NCBI RefSeq assembly: GCF_000179915.2
Contig: NC_014963.1
Coordinates: 2,232,001 to 2,296,000, forward strand
Reading direction: 5' to 3'
From: Terriglobus saanensis SP1PR4
Lineage (GTDB): Bacteria; Acidobacteriota; Terriglobia; Terriglobales; Acidobacteriaceae
DNA: 64,000 nt
The notes under the pieces are model-generated. The model worked only from the letters and a program-made list of their open reading frames with translations, searched no databases and was not told the DNA's origin. This document shows, in pieces, positions 63,301-64,000 of this stretch. Both the position numbers and the translations under genes were made by a program. Each line of letters opens with the position of its first letter. The stretch's first letter is position 1.

Positions 63301-63908
63301 CCTACCAGTGTAAGCAACATGTCTTGAGTTGCAGCGCTTCCCGTCCCAGTGAATATCCGTAAAGCGCCATGCTTCGCATGGGGAGTAGGCATGACACGTC
63401 ACCCCAGAATGGGAGCTGCGGAGGAACTTTAGGTTCCCAGGCGGGAACGTGTGTGGAATGAGTGGCCTACAGCCACAAGGCGCGAAAACGCTGGCGTTTA
63501 CAGGTTGCTGTGCGTGAACGTGAATGGAATCAACCGGTTGCGGCGAATCGGCCTGTTCTCGGTTCGCGGTGTGGCAACGCGGCGGTTGCTGCGTGTGAAC
63601 GTGTTGAAAACACAGCCCTTGAGCATCCGTGGCCGAATACCCTGCGCTCCGTCGTCCGTCAAGGCTCTGAGCTTCGCTCCGACCGCTGGCGCGGCACTGC
63701 GTGGCCCTGACCGACGCCTCCGCTGCGGGTGTTGCTGGTCATGAGGAGCATGTCTGCTCCTCCGTTCTCAAGAGAACCGGAGTGCGACTGGGGAGCCATC
63801 GAGCGGCATGGGCGGGGTCAGAGACGGCGCGGTGAGAGGGAGACACCATCCCTAAGCCTGTCGGCTTAGAGCGGCCAACAGCAGCGGCGAACTCGAATGC
63901 AAAAACGA
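63301..63908. other. Non-coding stretch with degenerate repeats and small hairpins
   Basis: No convincing gene. Three copies of a GAACGTG-(n)-TGGAAT-like unit start at 63445, 63516 and 63597; a 20-base segment at 63503-63522 recurs at 63584-63603 with two differences. Small hairpins include GAGGAGCA/TGCTCCTC near 63743-63762 and CTAAGCC/GGCTTAG near 63852-63869. May be a mobile-element remnant. Confidence 0.5.
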
Positions 63909-63935
63909 ACAGGGCCGGACGTTGTCCGGCCCTGT
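63909..63935 (-). terminator. Intrinsic terminator for the gene entering from the right edge
   Basis: Perfect 12-bp stem (63909-63920 with 63924-63935) with a 3-base loop, followed on the minus strand by TCGTTTTTG, a good U-tract. Confidence 0.88.
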
Positions 63936-63952
63936 CTGAGCTTCGTTCGAGG

Positions 63953-64000
63953 TCACTTGCTGGGCTTCTTTTTGGCTGCACTCTGCCGCCGCTCCACTTC
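63953..64000 (-). CDS. C-terminal end of an unidentified protein (partial)
   Basis: The last 15 codons of a leftward gene that continues beyond the window: E-V-E-R-R-Q-S-A-A-K-K-K-P-S-K then TGA (63953-63955). The Lys/Ala-rich end and the well-formed terminator 17 bases downstream support a real gene. Basic tails like this occur on nucleic-acid-binding proteins, but too little is visible to name it. Confidence 0.5.
   Translation of the reverse strand, partial: EVERRQSAAKKKPSK

Noticed and set aside
63433-63620. CRISPR array
   Set aside because: Only three imperfect units with unequal spacing; no conserved repeat or cas gene.
63451-63744. Open frame of about 97 codons in the right-edge gap
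   Set aside because: Arg/Leu-rich, no ribosome site, runs through the degenerate repeats.

Overview
The window looks like a chromosomal segment of an Acidobacteriota bacterium, probably class Terriglobia (Acidobacteriaceae-like). The basis is inference from content: hopanoid genes (hpnE, hpnJ), acidobacterial-type secreted TPR and carboxypeptidase-regulatory-domain proteins, tandem DUF507 genes, a UdgX-type uracil-DNA glycosylase, a large secreted RHS protein, and moderately GC-rich, densely packed genes with many 4-base stop/start overlaps. No rRNA or species-level marker is present, so placement below class is not supported.

Layout. 1-4842: end of a hopanoid cluster (hpnE, two half-size DMT transporters, an MscS channel, hpnJ). 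4919-8757: an export operon of periplasmic adaptor, TPR protein and TolC, with a small anchored protein and no visible pump. 8824-12143: recJ with an acidic partner, then a 2Fe-2S protein and two DUF507 genes. 12222-16382: tRNA-Glu(CTC) followed by an AT-richer glycan cassette (two epimerases, a GT2, a GT87-like membrane enzyme). 16431-24802: miaB, DUF151 nuclease, aroA, GAF-GAF-SpoIIE phosphatase, deoC, udgX, hpt and a Tat-exported Gfo/Idh oxidoreductase. 24895-35277: an Lgt-family protein facing a leftward seven-gene run ileS-lspA-uvrA-TPR-hypothetical-hypothetical-SprT. 35572-42275: tonB, CYTH protein, Sua5/TsaC, holB, HAD phosphatase and a large polytopic membrane protein. 42388-51541: GT1 glycosyltransferase, a CarboxypepD_reg protein, a DHA2 MFS exporter, and an MdtNOP/YtcA-like tripartite efflux operon. 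51638-54502: HAD hydrolase, aminotransferase, MBL hydrolase, secG.

From about 54.5 kb the content turns accessory: a tRNA-Leu-like 3' half lacking its 5' half, a double-Usp protein facing a decayed tetR gene, a gene-poor stretch with strong inverted repeats, a secreted protein plus 1587-residue RHS protein plus small overlapping ORF (candidate polymorphic-toxin or surface system with partner), a standalone AAA ATPase, and a non-coding stretch with degenerate repeats. The RHS locus and its 77-codon companion are the best candidate for something undescribed. The hopanoid neighbourhood with transporter-like genes of unknown cargo is the second.

Start codons were chosen from Shine-Dalgarno spacing, overlap with the upstream stop, and family N-termini. 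All homology statements come from recognition of motifs, not from a database search.
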